The translations under genes and the position numbers were made by a program. From Planctomycetota bacterium (GTDB lineage Bacteria; Planctomycetota; UBA1135; JAKEFM01), in contig JAKEFM010000077.1 in NCBI GenBank assembly GCA_022616055.1, positions 1 through 48,509 on the forward strand: 48,509 bases of DNA, given 5' to 3'. The notes below the pieces were generated by a model. The model saw nothing but the letters and a program-made list of their open reading frames with translations. It searched no databases and had not been told where the DNA came from. This document shows, in pieces, positions 15,633 through 24,645 of this stretch (its first letter is position 1; each line of letters starts with the position of its first letter).

Positions 15633-17612
15633 GTGACCACCTCTTCCCGATCGCTCGCGCTCGTTCTCTCGGTCGCCGTCGCCTTCGCCGGCGGCTTCTT
15701 CCTCGGGCCCCGTCTCCTCAAGACCCGGAAGGGGCCCGCGTCCGCTCCCGCGCAGGGGACTCTCTGGGCCTGCGGAATGCACCCGAAGGTGATCCGGGAG
15801 GAGCCGGGGACCTGCCCCCAGTGCGGGATGGCCCTCACCCCGATCTCCCACTCCGCCTCGACGTCGGGGGCGAAGTCGGGCGAGCGGAAGATCGCCTACT
15901 GGTGGGACCCGATGCTCGGGGCGGCGTCCATCACGGACCGGCCGGGGAAGAGCGCGATGGGGATGGACCTCGTCCCCCGGTACGAGGACGAGATCGCCGC
16001 CGGACCCGGCGTCGAGATCGACCCGGTCGTCGTCCAGAACATGGGGGTCCGCCTCGCCAGGGCCGAGGTCGGTCCCCTCGACATGACGGTGCGGACCTTC
16101 GGGAGCCTCCGCGCCGCGGAACCCCTCCAGGAAGACGTGACGCTGAGGCTCGGGGGGTTCGTCGAGAAGATCCACGCGGACACCGTCGGGATGGAGATCC
16201 GCGCAGGGGACCCTCTCCTCGAGCTCTACAGCCCCGATCTCCTCGTCGCGCAGGAGGAGCTCCTCGCCTCCCGTCGAGCGCTCGACCGGCTCGCCGCCGG
16301 AGGCGGGGACGCGGCGCGGGCGGAGGCGGGGGACCTGCTCGAAGCCGCGAGGAGGAAACTCCTCCTCTGGGACCTCGACGAGGGGGAGATTCGCCGGATC
16401 GAATCCCTCCCCCGCGGGGACGGCCGGGCGACCTTCCGCAGCCGGGCGGGGGGAGTGCTCGTCGAGAAGGAGATCGTCCGGGGCTCCGCCGTCATGGCCG
16501 GGACCCGGGTGCTGCGGATCGCGGACTATTCGACGCTGTGGCTCGACGCGCAGGCCTACGAGGTCCAGATCCCGCACCTCCGGATCGGCCAGAGGGCTCG
16601 CGCGCGGCTCGATGCGTTCCCGGGGGAGTCGTTCGAGGGGGAGGTGCTCTTCCTCTCCCCGTCCCTCGACGAGAAGACCCGCACCGCGACGGTCCGCCTG
16701 GCGTTCGCGAACCCGGATCGCCGCCTGCGACCGGGGATGGTCGCGCGGGTCGAGCTCCGCTCCCTCGTCGCGGAGCGGGCGATCCGGATTCCGCGCGAGG
16801 CGGTCCTCGACACGGGGGCGCGGCAGGTCGCCTTCGTGTCGCGCGGCGCGGGGAAGTTCGACCCGCGGACCGTCCGCGTCGGTGCCTCGGCCGACGAAGG
16901 GATGGTCGAGGTCCTCGACGGGATCGCCCCGGGCGAGGAGGTCGTCGTGAGCGGGCAGTTCCTCCTCGACGCGGAGAGCCGGCTGCGGGAGGCGCAGCGG
17001 AAGTTCCTCGATGCGAAGCGGGGCGCGAAGGGACACGAGCACGGGTCCCCTCCGAGCGTCCCGGCGTCCGCGCCCGCGCAGGTCGCCGGCCCTCCGCCGT
17101 CCTCCGCGCCCGTCCCTCCCGCCCCGGGCGCACCCGCGGGAGAAACGCGCAGGCGCGTCGACGCGCTCCTCGTCCCGTATCTCAAGCTCGTCGACCTCCT
17201 CGCGGCGGACCGCTACGAGTCCGACCTCGTCGAGGCGATCCGGGCGGCGGCGGACGGCCTGGCGTCGGACCCGTCCCCGGAGGTCGCCTCGCTCGGGAAG
17301 CGCCTTCACGAGCAGGCCCGCGCGCTCGCCTCGGCGGCCGGCGACGGCCGCCGGAAGGAGTTCGCCGCCCTGAGCGAGAGCCTGGTCCGCCTGGTCTCCC
17401 TCGTCGCGCCGTCGAAGGCGGTCGGCTCGACGCTCTTCGTCCTCCACTGCCCGATGTTCCCCGGATCCTGGCTCCAGCCGAGCCGGGAGGTGACGAACCC
17501 GCTCTACGGGACGGAGATGCTCCACTGCGGGGAGGTCGTGCGCGCGATCGTCCCCGTCGAGGACGCCGCTCCGCCCGCCTCGGCCCCCCACGCCGGCCAC
17601 GAGCCGCGGTGA
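15633..17612 (+). CDS. cusB: Copper/silver efflux RND periplasmic adaptor (CusB-type)
   Basis: Membrane-fusion protein linking the CusA pump to the outer-membrane channel; 659 residues, longer than E. coli CusB because domains are added at both ends. GTG 15633 has GGAGGG with 8-nt spacing. A membrane anchor lies at 7-25. A heavy-metal-binding domain follows: ACGMHP (Cys47, Met49, His50) and CPQCGM (Cys61, Cys64). Then the CusB-type YWWDPM and PGKSAMGMDLVPRYE segment (about 88-118), then barrel-sandwich and hairpin domains (LGGFVEKIHADTVGMEIRAG onward) to about residue 455. After a Pro/Ala linker, the C-terminal 150 residues look like DUF3347, closing with LHCPMF and NPLYGTEMLHCGEV, another metal-binding pattern. 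CusA follows after 6 nt. Confidence 0.92.
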   Translation: MTTSSRSLALVLSVAVAFAGGFFLGPRLLKTRKGPASAPAQGTLWACGMHPKVIREEPGTCPQCGMALTPISHSASTSGAKSGERKIAYWWDPMLGAASITDRPGKSAMGMDLVPRYEDEIAAGPGVEIDPVVVQNMGVRLARAEVGPLDMTVRTFGSLRAAEPLQEDVTLRLGGFVEKIHADTVGMEIRAGDPLLELYSPDLLVAQEELLASRRALDRLAAGGGDAARAEAGDLLEAARRKLLLWDLDEGEIRRIESLPRGDGRATFRSRAGGVLVEKEIVRGSAVMAGTRVLRIADYSTLWLDAQAYEVQIPHLRIGQRARARLDAFPGESFEGEVLFLSPSLDEKTRTATVRLAFANPDRRLRPGMVARVELRSLVAERAIRIPREAVLDTGARQVAFVSRGAGKFDPRTVRVGASADEGMVEVLDGIAPGEEVVVSGQFLLDAESRLREAQRKFLDAKRGAKGHEHGSPPSVPASAPAQVAGPPPSSAPVPPAPGAPAGETRRRVDALLVPYLKLVDLLAADRYESDLVEAIRAAADGLASDPSPEVASLGKRLHEQARALASAAGDGRRKEFAALSESLVRLVSLVAPSKAVGSTLFVLHCPMFPGSWLQPSREVTNPLYGTEMLHCGEVVRAIVPVEDAAPPASAPHAGHEPR

Positions 17613-17618
17613 TCGTAG

Positions 17619-20600
17619 GTGATCGCGCGCCTCATCGAGTTCTCGGTCCGGAACAGGTTCCTGGTCGTCCTCCTGACGGCGATCCTCCTCGCCCTCGGGG
17701 TGTGGGCGGTCGAGAACATCCGCCTCGACGCGATCCCGGACCTGTCCGACGTCCAGGTCATCGTCGTCACGGAGTTCCCCGGGCAGAACCCGAAGGTCGT
17801 CGACGACCAGGTCACCTATCCCCTCGCGACGGCGATGCTCTCCGTCCCGGGCTCGACCTACGTCCGGGGCTTCTCGATGTTCGAGCTGTCGTTCGTCTAC
17901 GTCCTCTTCGAGGACGGGACGGACATCTACTGGGCGAGGAGCCGCGTCCTCGAGTACCTGAACTTCGCGCGGGACCGGCTCCCGGCCGGGGTCACTCCCC
18001 AGCTCGGCCCCGACGCGACGAGCGTCGGCTGGGTCTACCAGTACGTCCTCGACCCGGGCTTCTACTGCCCGGAGCACCCGAAGGGGACCTGGCGCGACGC
18101 GAAGGAAGGGCGCTGGCACGCCCGTCCCGAGGACGCCCACCCCGAGCGGCGGGAGGCGCTCGAGCGCGTCCGCGCCTTCGAGAAGCCCGGGGCCTGCCCG
18201 CTCGACGGGAAGGCGCTCCTGCGGGCCGACCTCGACCTCGCGCAGCTGCGGAGCCTCCAGGACTGGTACCTGCGCTACCCCCTCACGGCCGTCGACGGGG
18301 TCTCCGAGGTCGCGCCGATCGGGGGCTTCGTCCGCCAGTACCAGGTCGTCCTCGACCCCGACCGCCTCCTCGCCTACGGCCTGCCGCTCCGCGAGATCGT
18401 GACGGCGATCGGGCGGAGCAACAACGACGTCGGGGGCTCGGTCGTCGAGCTCTCCGAGCAGGAGTACATGGTCCGCAGCCGCGGCTACCTCCGCGGCCTC
18501 GAGGACCTCGCGAAAGTGCCCGTCGGCCTCGGGGACAACGGGACGCCGGTCCGGCTCGGGGACGTGGCGACGCTCCAGGTCGCGGGCGAGGCCCGCCGGG
18601 GCGTGGGGGAGTGGAACGGGGAAGGGGAGGCCGTCGGGGCGGTGGTGATCTCCCGGTTCGGGGAGAACGCCTACAAGGTCATCCGCGACGTGAAGCGCCG
18701 GCTCTTCGAGCTGGAGGACGGCCTCCCGCCCGGCGTCGCGGTCCGCGCCTCCTACGACCGCTCGGCGCTGATCGAGCGCGCCGTGGGGACGCTCCGCAAG
18801 GGGGTGACCGAGGAGCTGATCGTCGTCGCCGCGATCTGCGTCCTCTTCCTCGCCCACCTCCCGAGCGCGTTCGTGTCGATCGTCGTGCTCCCGATCGGCC
18901 TCCTCGCCTCGATCCTCGTGATGAACCTCCTCGGGATCAACGCGAACATCATGAGCCTCGGCGGCCTCGCCCTCGCGATCGGCGTGATGGTCGACTCGGG
19001 GGTCGTGATGATCGAGAACGCCCACAAGCACGCCGAGCGGGAGGAGGAACGGGTCGCGCGGGGGGAGGCCGCGCGCCCCCGGGCCGAGGTCGTCCTCGAG
19101 GCGGCGAAGGAGGTCGGCCCGAGCCTCTTCTTCTCCCTCCTCGTGATCACGGTCTCCTTCCTCCCGATCTTCGTCCTCGGGGAGCAGTCGGGGCGCCTCT
19201 TCAAGCCCCTCGCCTACACGAAGACCTTCGCGATCGTGGCGGGGGCGATCCTCGGGGTGACCGTCGTCCCCGTCCTGATGGTCTACCTCCTGCGGGACCG
19301 GATGCCCGCCGAGGAGCGGAACCCGATCAACCGGCTCTCGATGCGCCTCTACGAGCCCGCGTTCCGGCTCGTGATGCGCCACCCCCGGCTGACCCTCCTC
19401 GCCGTGCTCCTCCTCGGGGCCTCGACCTGGATCCCGATGAGCCGGATCGGCTCCGAGTTCATGCCCCCGCTCGACGAGGGGGACCTCCTCTACATGCCGA
19501 CGACCGACCCGAGCATCAGCGTCGGCAAGAGCAAGGAGGTCCTCCAGCAGACCGACCGGCTGATCCGGACGTTCCCGGAGGTCGCGAGCGTCCACGGGAA
19601 GATCGGGCGCGCGGAGACCGCCACCGACCCCGCGCCCCTCTCGATGATCGAGACGGTGGCGCGCCTGGAGCCCGACCGGTCGAGGTGGACGAAGCGCAAG
19701 GTCGAGCGCTTCTTCTCCTCCTGGCCGAAGTTCCTCCGCTCGCCCTTCTCCGCGACGTTCTGGCCCGAGGAGCGGGCGATCACGATGCAGGAGCTGGTCC
19801 ACGGCTGGGTGGACCCGGACGGCAAGCGCCACCCGGGGCTCAACCAGGCGGTCACGATCCCCGGCGTCGCGAACGCCTGGCCCTACCCGATCGAGAACCG
19901 GATCAACATGCTCTCGACCGGCATCAAGACGCCGGTCGGGATCAAGATCCTGGGACCCGACTTCGAGATGCTCTCGAGCCTCGCCGAGGAGGCGGCGAAC
20001 GCGGTCCGGACGGTCCCGGGGACGGCGAGCGCCTACGCCGACCGGACCTACGGGGGCTACTACCTCGACTTCGACGTCGACCGGGAGCAGGCCGCGCGCT
20101 ACGGGCTCACCGTCGGGGACGTCCAGGACGTGATCCAGTCCGCGGTGGGGGGGATGAACGTCACGACGACGGTCGAGGGGCTCGAGCGCTACCCCGTGAA
20201 CGTCCGCTACGCGCGGGAGCTGCGGGACGACCCCGAGGGGCTGAAGCGGGTGCTCGTCCCGACCCCGATGGGGGCGCAGATCCCCCTCGGACAGCTCGCC
20301 TCGATCCGGATCCACCCGGGCCCCCCGATGATCCGGAGCGAGAACGGGCAGCGGACCGCCTGGATCTTCGTCGATATCGCGGGGCGCGACCTCGGGGGCT
20401 ACGTGAAGGAGGCGAAGCGGGTCGTCGAGGAGAAGGCTCCGCTCCCCCCCGGCTACACCCGGGTCTGGTCGGGGCGCTTCGAGTACCTCGAGCAGGCGAA
20501 CCGGCGGTTGAAGGTCGTGATCCCGATCACCTTCGCCCTGATCGTCCTCCTCCTCTACCTCAGCAACCGCTCCTGGTTCCGGGTGGGAGTCGTCCTCCTC

Positions 20601-21050
20601 GCCGTCCCCTTCTCGCTCATCGGGGCCTTCTGGTTCCTCGACGCCCTCGACTACAACATGAGCCTCGCGGTCTGGGTCGGCATCATCGCCCTCCTCGGCG
20701 TCGACGCCGAGACGGGGCAAGTGATGCTCCTCTACCTCGACTCTACCTTCGACCGCTTCCGGCGGGAGGGGAGGATGCGGAACCGGGGAGACCTCTACGC
20801 CGCGATCCACGAGGGGGCGGTGAAGCGCATCCGCCCGAAGACGATGACCGTGGCGACGGACATGATCGGGCTCCTCCCGCTCCTCTGGGCGAGCGGGACG
20901 GGCGCGGACGTCACCCGCCGCCTCGTCGCCCCGATGATCGGCGGGATCGCGGTCTCCTTCCTGATGGAGCTCCTGGTCTATCCGGTGATCTTCTTCCTCT
21001 ACAAGAAGCGGCAGATGCGCCGCGAGTGGGCCGCGGGAGGAGGCCGGTGA
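17619..21050 (+). CDS. cusA: Copper/silver efflux RND pump (CusA-type)
   Basis: Proton-driven heavy-metal exporter of the inner membrane, 1143 residues, with two sets of helices and large periplasmic loops. The GTG at 17619 starts the canonical MIARLIEFSVRNRFLVVL helix. The three Met that coordinate Cu(I)/Ag(I) in E. coli CusA (573, 623, 672) are conserved here as Met626 (LLYMP), Met676 (APLSMIET) and Met764 (NRINMLSTGIKTPVGIK), which supports a monovalent-metal pump over CzcA zinc types. The proton relay region LALAIGVMVDSGVVMIENAHK is intact. Two insertions relative to E. coli are notable: residues about 144-205, with CPEH and CPLDG, and about 39 extra residues between Met676 and Met764. 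The stop overlaps the cusC start (GTGA). Confidence 0.95.
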   Translation: MIARLIEFSVRNRFLVVLLTAILLALGVWAVENIRLDAIPDLSDVQVIVVTEFPGQNPKVVDDQVTYPLATAMLSVPGSTYVRGFSMFELSFVYVLFEDGTDIYWARSRVLEYLNFARDRLPAGVTPQLGPDATSVGWVYQYVLDPGFYCPEHPKGTWRDAKEGRWHARPEDAHPERREALERVRAFEKPGACPLDGKALLRADLDLAQLRSLQDWYLRYPLTAVDGVSEVAPIGGFVRQYQVVLDPDRLLAYGLPLREIVTAIGRSNNDVGGSVVELSEQEYMVRSRGYLRGLEDLAKVPVGLGDNGTPVRLGDVATLQVAGEARRGVGEWNGEGEAVGAVVISRFGENAYKVIRDVKRRLFELEDGLPPGVAVRASYDRSALIERAVGTLRKGVTEELIVVAAICVLFLAHLPSAFVSIVVLPIGLLASILVMNLLGINANIMSLGGLALAIGVMVDSGVVMIENAHKHAEREEERVARGEAARPRAEVVLEAAKEVGPSLFFSLLVITVSFLPIFVLGEQSGRLFKPLAYTKTFAIVAGAILGVTVVPVLMVYLLRDRMPAEERNPINRLSMRLYEPAFRLVMRHPRLTLLAVLLLGASTWIPMSRIGSEFMPPLDEGDLLYMPTTDPSISVGKSKEVLQQTDRLIRTFPEVASVHGKIGRAETATDPAPLSMIETVARLEPDRSRWTKRKVERFFSSWPKFLRSPFSATFWPEERAITMQELVHGWVDPDGKRHPGLNQAVTIPGVANAWPYPIENRINMLSTGIKTPVGIKILGPDFEMLSSLAEEAANAVRTVPGTASAYADRTYGGYYLDFDVDREQAARYGLTVGDVQDVIQSAVGGMNVTTTVEGLERYPVNVRYARELRDDPEGLKRVLVPTPMGAQIPLGQLASIRIHPGPPMIRSENGQRTAWIFVDIAGRDLGGYVKEAKRVVEEKAPLPPGYTRVWSGRFEYLEQANRRLKVVIPITFALIVLLLYLSNRSWFRVGVVLLAVPFSLIGAFWFLDALDYNMSLAVWVGIIALLGVDAETGQVMLLYLDSTFDRFRREGRMRNRGDLYAAIHEGAVKRIRPKTMTVATDMIGLLPLLWASGTGADVTRRLVAPMIGGIAVSFLMELLVYPVIFFLYKKRQMRREWAAGGGR

Positions 21051-22399
21051 GGCCCTCGTCCCTCCTCCTCGCGGGCCTCCTCTCCTCCTGCGCGATCCAC
21101 CCGGAGGGGGAGAGGGAGGAGCGCGATCGGGCCGAGGCGGCGGGCGCGCCCTACTCGCGGCCCTTCGAGGAGCGCGACCTCCCTCCCCTCGCCCTGGACG
21201 CGGGCCTGGAGGAGGTCGTCCGCCGCGCCCTCCTCGCGAACGGCGACCTCGAGGCGAAGTACTTCGCCTGGAGGGCGGCGATCGAGGGGATCCCACAGGC
21301 CGCCTCGCCGCCCGGCTCGGCGATGCTCGGTTACAGCCAGATGTTCGACGGGGGGAGCGCGTGGGACCGGACGACCCTCTTCCTCCAGACCGACCCGATG
21401 GCGAACCTCCCCTTCCCGAGCAAGCTCGCGACGGCCGGGAGGCTCGCGCTCGAGGAGGCCCGGGCGGCGGGGCTCCGATTCGACCGGGCCCGCTACGCCC
21501 TGCAGGCGGAGGTCGTCCGCGCCTACGTCGAGCTGGCCCACCACCACGAGGTCGTCCGGATCCGGGGCGAGGAGCTCTCCCTCCTCGAACTGGTCGTCGC
21601 GACGGCGGAGGCGAGGGTCCGGAGCGGGACGGCCCCGCAGCAGGACTGGCTCAAGGCCCGGACCGAGCTCGCCCTCGCCCGCAACGAGCTCAGGACGCTC
21701 GAGTCGGAGCAGCCGGGCCTCCTCGCCCGCATGAACGCGATGCTCGGTCGAGCCCCCGAGGTTCCCCTGGACGTCCAGTTCCCCGAGCCGCGGCCCCTCC
21801 CCCTGGCCGACGCGGACGTGCTCCTCGCCGTCGCCGAGAGGAATCCCGAGCTTGCGGCCCTCGCCCGGGAGGTCGCGGGACGCCGCGAGGCGCTCGCCCT
21901 CGCGAGGCAGGCCTACCTCCCGGACTTCTCCTTCACCGGCTCGATCACGGGGAGCGTCTCGCAGGCGCTCGGCGCCGCCCTGACGCTCCCGTTGCTCCGG
22001 TGGGAGGCGATCGAGGGGGCAATCGAGGAGGCGCGGGCGGATCTGCGCGCCGCCGAGGCGATGCGGCGGCAGGTGGCGAACGACCTCTCGGCGAAGGCCG
22101 TCCTCGACCTCTACACCCTGCGCAACGCCGAGCGGCAGGTGGACCTCTTCTCGAACGAGATCCTCCCCCGCGCGGACCAGGCGGTCGCGCTCTCCCGGGC
22201 CGCCTACTCCGCGGGGCGGGCCGGCGTCGTCGAGGTCCTCGACGGCCGGCGGACCTGGCTCGTGTCGCGGCTCGCCCTCGTCGATGCCCGAGCCTCCCGC
22301 GAGAGGGCGCTCGCCTCGCTCGAGGAGATCGCGGCCCGGGAGTGGCCGTGGCCGAGTCCGCAGGCCGCGGAAGATCCCGGAGAGGGAGGCGTACGGTGA
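21047..22399 (+). CDS. cusC: TolC-family outer membrane channel of the Cus system
   Basis: Outer-membrane efflux channel completing the CusCBA system; 450 residues. GTG 21047 overlaps the cusA stop by 4 nt and has GGAGGAGG just upstream. The N-terminus is a lipoprotein signal with lipobox LLSSC, as in CusC. Two repeated alpha-hairpin units follow, each a long amphipathic helix rich in Ala, Leu and Glu: first YALQAEVVRAYVELAHHHEV and ELALARNELRTLESEQPGLL, then RQVANDLSAKAVLDLYTL and the closing YSAGRAGVVEVLDGRRTWL, the conserved OEP motif. Partner specificity is inferred from operon position. The C-terminal tail is short and polar. Confidence 0.92.
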   Translation: MRPSSLLLAGLLSSCAIHPEGEREERDRAEAAGAPYSRPFEERDLPPLALDAGLEEVVRRALLANGDLEAKYFAWRAAIEGIPQAASPPGSAMLGYSQMFDGGSAWDRTTLFLQTDPMANLPFPSKLATAGRLALEEARAAGLRFDRARYALQAEVVRAYVELAHHHEVVRIRGEELSLLELVVATAEARVRSGTAPQQDWLKARTELALARNELRTLESEQPGLLARMNAMLGRAPEVPLDVQFPEPRPLPLADADVLLAVAERNPELAALAREVAGRREALALARQAYLPDFSFTGSITGSVSQALGAALTLPLLRWEAIEGAIEEARADLRAAEAMRRQVANDLSAKAVLDLYTLRNAERQVDLFSNEILPRADQAVALSRAAYSAGRAGVVEVLDGRRTWLVSRLALVDARASRERALASLEEIAAREWPWPSPQAAEDPGEGGVR

Positions 22400-22453
22400 G
22401 CCCCGGCGCGCTATCCTCCCCTCGCCCGCACGACTCCGGACGCGCCGGGGGCT
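22399..22453 (+). terminator. Long-loop inverted repeat after cusC
   Basis: Arms AGCCCCGGCGCG (22399-22410) and CGCGCCGGGGGCT (22441-22453) pair over 12 bp with one bulged G and a 30-nt loop, starting at the last base of the cusC stop. Plausible operon terminator. The rest of the gap up to 22652 shows no gene. Confidence 0.4.
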
Positions 22454-22652
22454 GCCGTCGTGTCGACCCCGCGCCGAGGAGGACCTCGACCTGAACGTCT
22501 CGCCCCGGACCGACAGCAACTCCTCCCTGCCCGCCGCGCGCGTGGTCGCCCTCGGCGGACGAGGAGGGGCGGGCCGCACCGCGGCGCCCGTCCCGGGGTA
22601 GGGCCTCCTCGGGAAGGGATCCGGCCCCGGGAGCCGATCGAGGCGCGAGCCC

Positions 22653-24437
22653 TTGGACAGTCCCGCCCCGCCCCCCTCGCCCCGCCGCGCTCCTACCCCG
22701 GGCGCGTCGCGCCCTTTCGTCGCCTACTTCTCGATGGAGGTCGCGCTCGACGGCGGCCTCCCCACGTACGCCGGAGGTCTCGGCGTCCTCGCCGGGGACA
22801 CCCTCCGCACGGCGGCCGACCTCGGGCTGCCGATGGTGGGCGTCACGCTGCTTCACCGGAAGGGCTACTTCTTCCAGCGGATCGACGCGGACGGCCGCCA
22901 GATCGAGGAGCCGGCCGCGTGGAATCCCGAGAGCCTCCTCCACGCGACCCCGGGCGCCTGCACGGTCGAGATCGAGGGGCGCAAGGTGGCCCTCCGAGCC
23001 TGGGAGCACCGCATCGTCGGCGCGTCGGGCTCGGTGGTGCCGGCCTACTTCCTCGACGCCGATCTCCCGCAGAACGCCCCGGACGACCGGCGGCTGACGG
23101 ATCACCTCTACGGGGGGGACGAGCGCTACCGCCTCTGCCAGGAGGTGATCCTCGGGATCGGGGGGGCCCGGATGCTCCGGGCGCTCGGGTACACCCGGGT
23201 CGTGCGCCACCACATGAACGAGGGGCACTCGGCCCTCCTCGCCCTCGAGCTCCTCGCCGAGGAGCTCGCGCGGGGGGACGGAGGGCGCGAGGAGGCGGTC
23301 GAGCGCGTGCGCCGGCGCTGCGTCTTCACGACGCACACGCCCGTCCCGGCCGCCTTCGACCAGTTCTCCCTCGAGACGGCGCGCGGGATCCTCGGGGACG
23401 GCCCCCTCCAGGTCCTCGAGACGCTCGGCTGCTGCCCGGGAAACCTCAACCCGACGCGGGTCGCCCTGAGCCTGAGCCACTGGGTCAACGGGGTGACGAA
23501 GCGGCACGGCGAGGTGTCCGCCTCGATGTTCCCCGGGTACCCGGTCGCCTCGATCACGAACGGGGTCCACTCCGCGACCTGGACCTGTCCCTCCTTCCGC
23601 GCCCTCTACGACCGGACGATCCCCGACTGGCGGCGGGACAGCTTCGCCCTGCGGTACGCCTTCGGCCTCCGCCCGCAGGAGGTGCGCGAGGCGCACGAGG
23701 AGGCGAAGGCCCGCCTGGTCCGGGAGGTCGACGAGCGCACGAACGCCGGCTTCGACCGGAACGCCTTCACGATCGGGTCCGCGCGCCGCGCCGCCGCCTA
23801 CAAGAGGCCCGCCCTCCTCCTGCGCGATCCGGAGCGCCTGCGCGACCTCGCGCGCCGGCACGGTCCGATCCAGATCGTCTTCGCCGGGAAGGCCCACCCC
23901 CGGGACGAGGCGGGGAAGGAGGAGATCCGGGCGATCTCGCGCGCGGCTGCGGCGCTCCGGCCCGACGTCCGGGTCGCGTTCCTCCCGAACTACGACCTCG
24001 ATCTCGCCGCCCTGATGACGGCGGGGGTCGATCTCTGGGTGAACACGCCGAGGCCTCCCCACGAGGCCTCGGGGACGAGCGGGATGAAGGCCGCCCACAA
24101 CGGCGTGCCGAGCCTCTCCGTCCTCGACGGCTGGTGGCACGAGGGGCACATCGAGGGGGTCACCGGCTGGGCGATCGGGAGCGCCGCGCCCGGCCCGGCG
24201 GGGGAACGCGCCGACGAGGAGGACGCCGCCGACCTCTACCGCGTCCTCGACGAGAAGGTCCTCCCGCTCTACCACGGGGATCCGCCCGGCTGGGTGCAGG
24301 TGATGCGCCTCACGATCGCCCTCAACGCCTCCTTCTTCAACGCGCAGAGGATGCTCCAGCAGTACGTCGTCTACGCCTACTCCCTCCGGGAATCCGCCCA
24401 GGGCGACCGCGGTCCCCGCGGACCCGCCGCCCCGTGA
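22653..24437 (+). CDS. glgP: Alpha-glucan (glycogen) phosphorylase, short bacterial form
   Basis: Releases glucose-1-phosphate from glycogen-like glucan by phosphorolysis (GT35, PLP-dependent). 594 residues corresponds to the short alpha-glucan phosphorylase family rather than the 800-residue animal/E. coli form. The N-terminus is typical: AYFSMEVALDGGLPTYAGGL (residues 24-43), with LGVLAGDTLRTAADLG next. The PLP lysine is Lys479 in EASGTSGMKAAHNG, followed by SLSVLDGWWHEG. RRAAAYKRPALLL marks the phosphate-binding lobe. The TTG start at 22653 has GAGG 9 nt upstream. A terminator hairpin follows directly. It heads a stretch of carbon/energy genes in the same direction. Confidence 0.9.
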   Translation: MDSPAPPPSPRRAPTPGASRPFVAYFSMEVALDGGLPTYAGGLGVLAGDTLRTAADLGLPMVGVTLLHRKGYFFQRIDADGRQIEEPAAWNPESLLHATPGACTVEIEGRKVALRAWEHRIVGASGSVVPAYFLDADLPQNAPDDRRLTDHLYGGDERYRLCQEVILGIGGARMLRALGYTRVVRHHMNEGHSALLALELLAEELARGDGGREEAVERVRRRCVFTTHTPVPAAFDQFSLETARGILGDGPLQVLETLGCCPGNLNPTRVALSLSHWVNGVTKRHGEVSASMFPGYPVASITNGVHSATWTCPSFRALYDRTIPDWRRDSFALRYAFGLRPQEVREAHEEAKARLVREVDERTNAGFDRNAFTIGSARRAAAYKRPALLLRDPERLRDLARRHGPIQIVFAGKAHPRDEAGKEEIRAISRAAAALRPDVRVAFLPNYDLDLAALMTAGVDLWVNTPRPPHEASGTSGMKAAHNGVPSLSVLDGWWHEGHIEGVTGWAIGSAAPGPAGERADEEDAADLYRVLDEKVLPLYHGDPPGWVQVMRLTIALNASFFNAQRMLQQYVVYAYSLRESAQGDRGPRGPAAP

Positions 24438-24460
24438 GCCCTCCGGGGAGTCCGGAGGGC
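24438..24460 (+). terminator. Hairpin directly after glgP
   Basis: Perfect 9-bp stem GCCCTCCGG / CCGGAGGGC with a 5-nt loop, beginning at the first base after the glgP stop. No T-run. It implies that the alcohol dehydrogenase gene has its own promoter in 24461-24645, where no consensus pair stands out. Confidence 0.55.
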
Positions 24461-24645
24461 CCCCCCTCCAGCGCCAGCTCGAACGCGCCGGCAGGACGCT
24501 CCTGGGGTCGCGGCGCTTCCGGGGGCACGAGCCTTGCTACACGAGAAGGGTTCCGGACCGGACCGGGTCCCGGCCCGGAGGCACTCGACCACCCAGCCTC
24601 ATGCGGGCAAGCAAATCCTGACCACCCGACGAGGGAGTTTCAGCC

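Noticed and set aside
14405..21046. The long plus-strand frame that precedes cusC, open over 6 kb
   Set aside because: Only its last 450 codons encode a recognisable protein (CusC). The earlier part crosses pcnB antisense and cusB/cusA out of frame and is Arg/Pro-rich noise.
15543..21296. A 1917-codon open frame on the minus strand opposite the cus genes
   Set aside because: It is Arg/Gly/Pro/Asp-rich without any domain, lies antisense to well-recognised CusB and CusA, and is explained by high G+C third positions removing stops.
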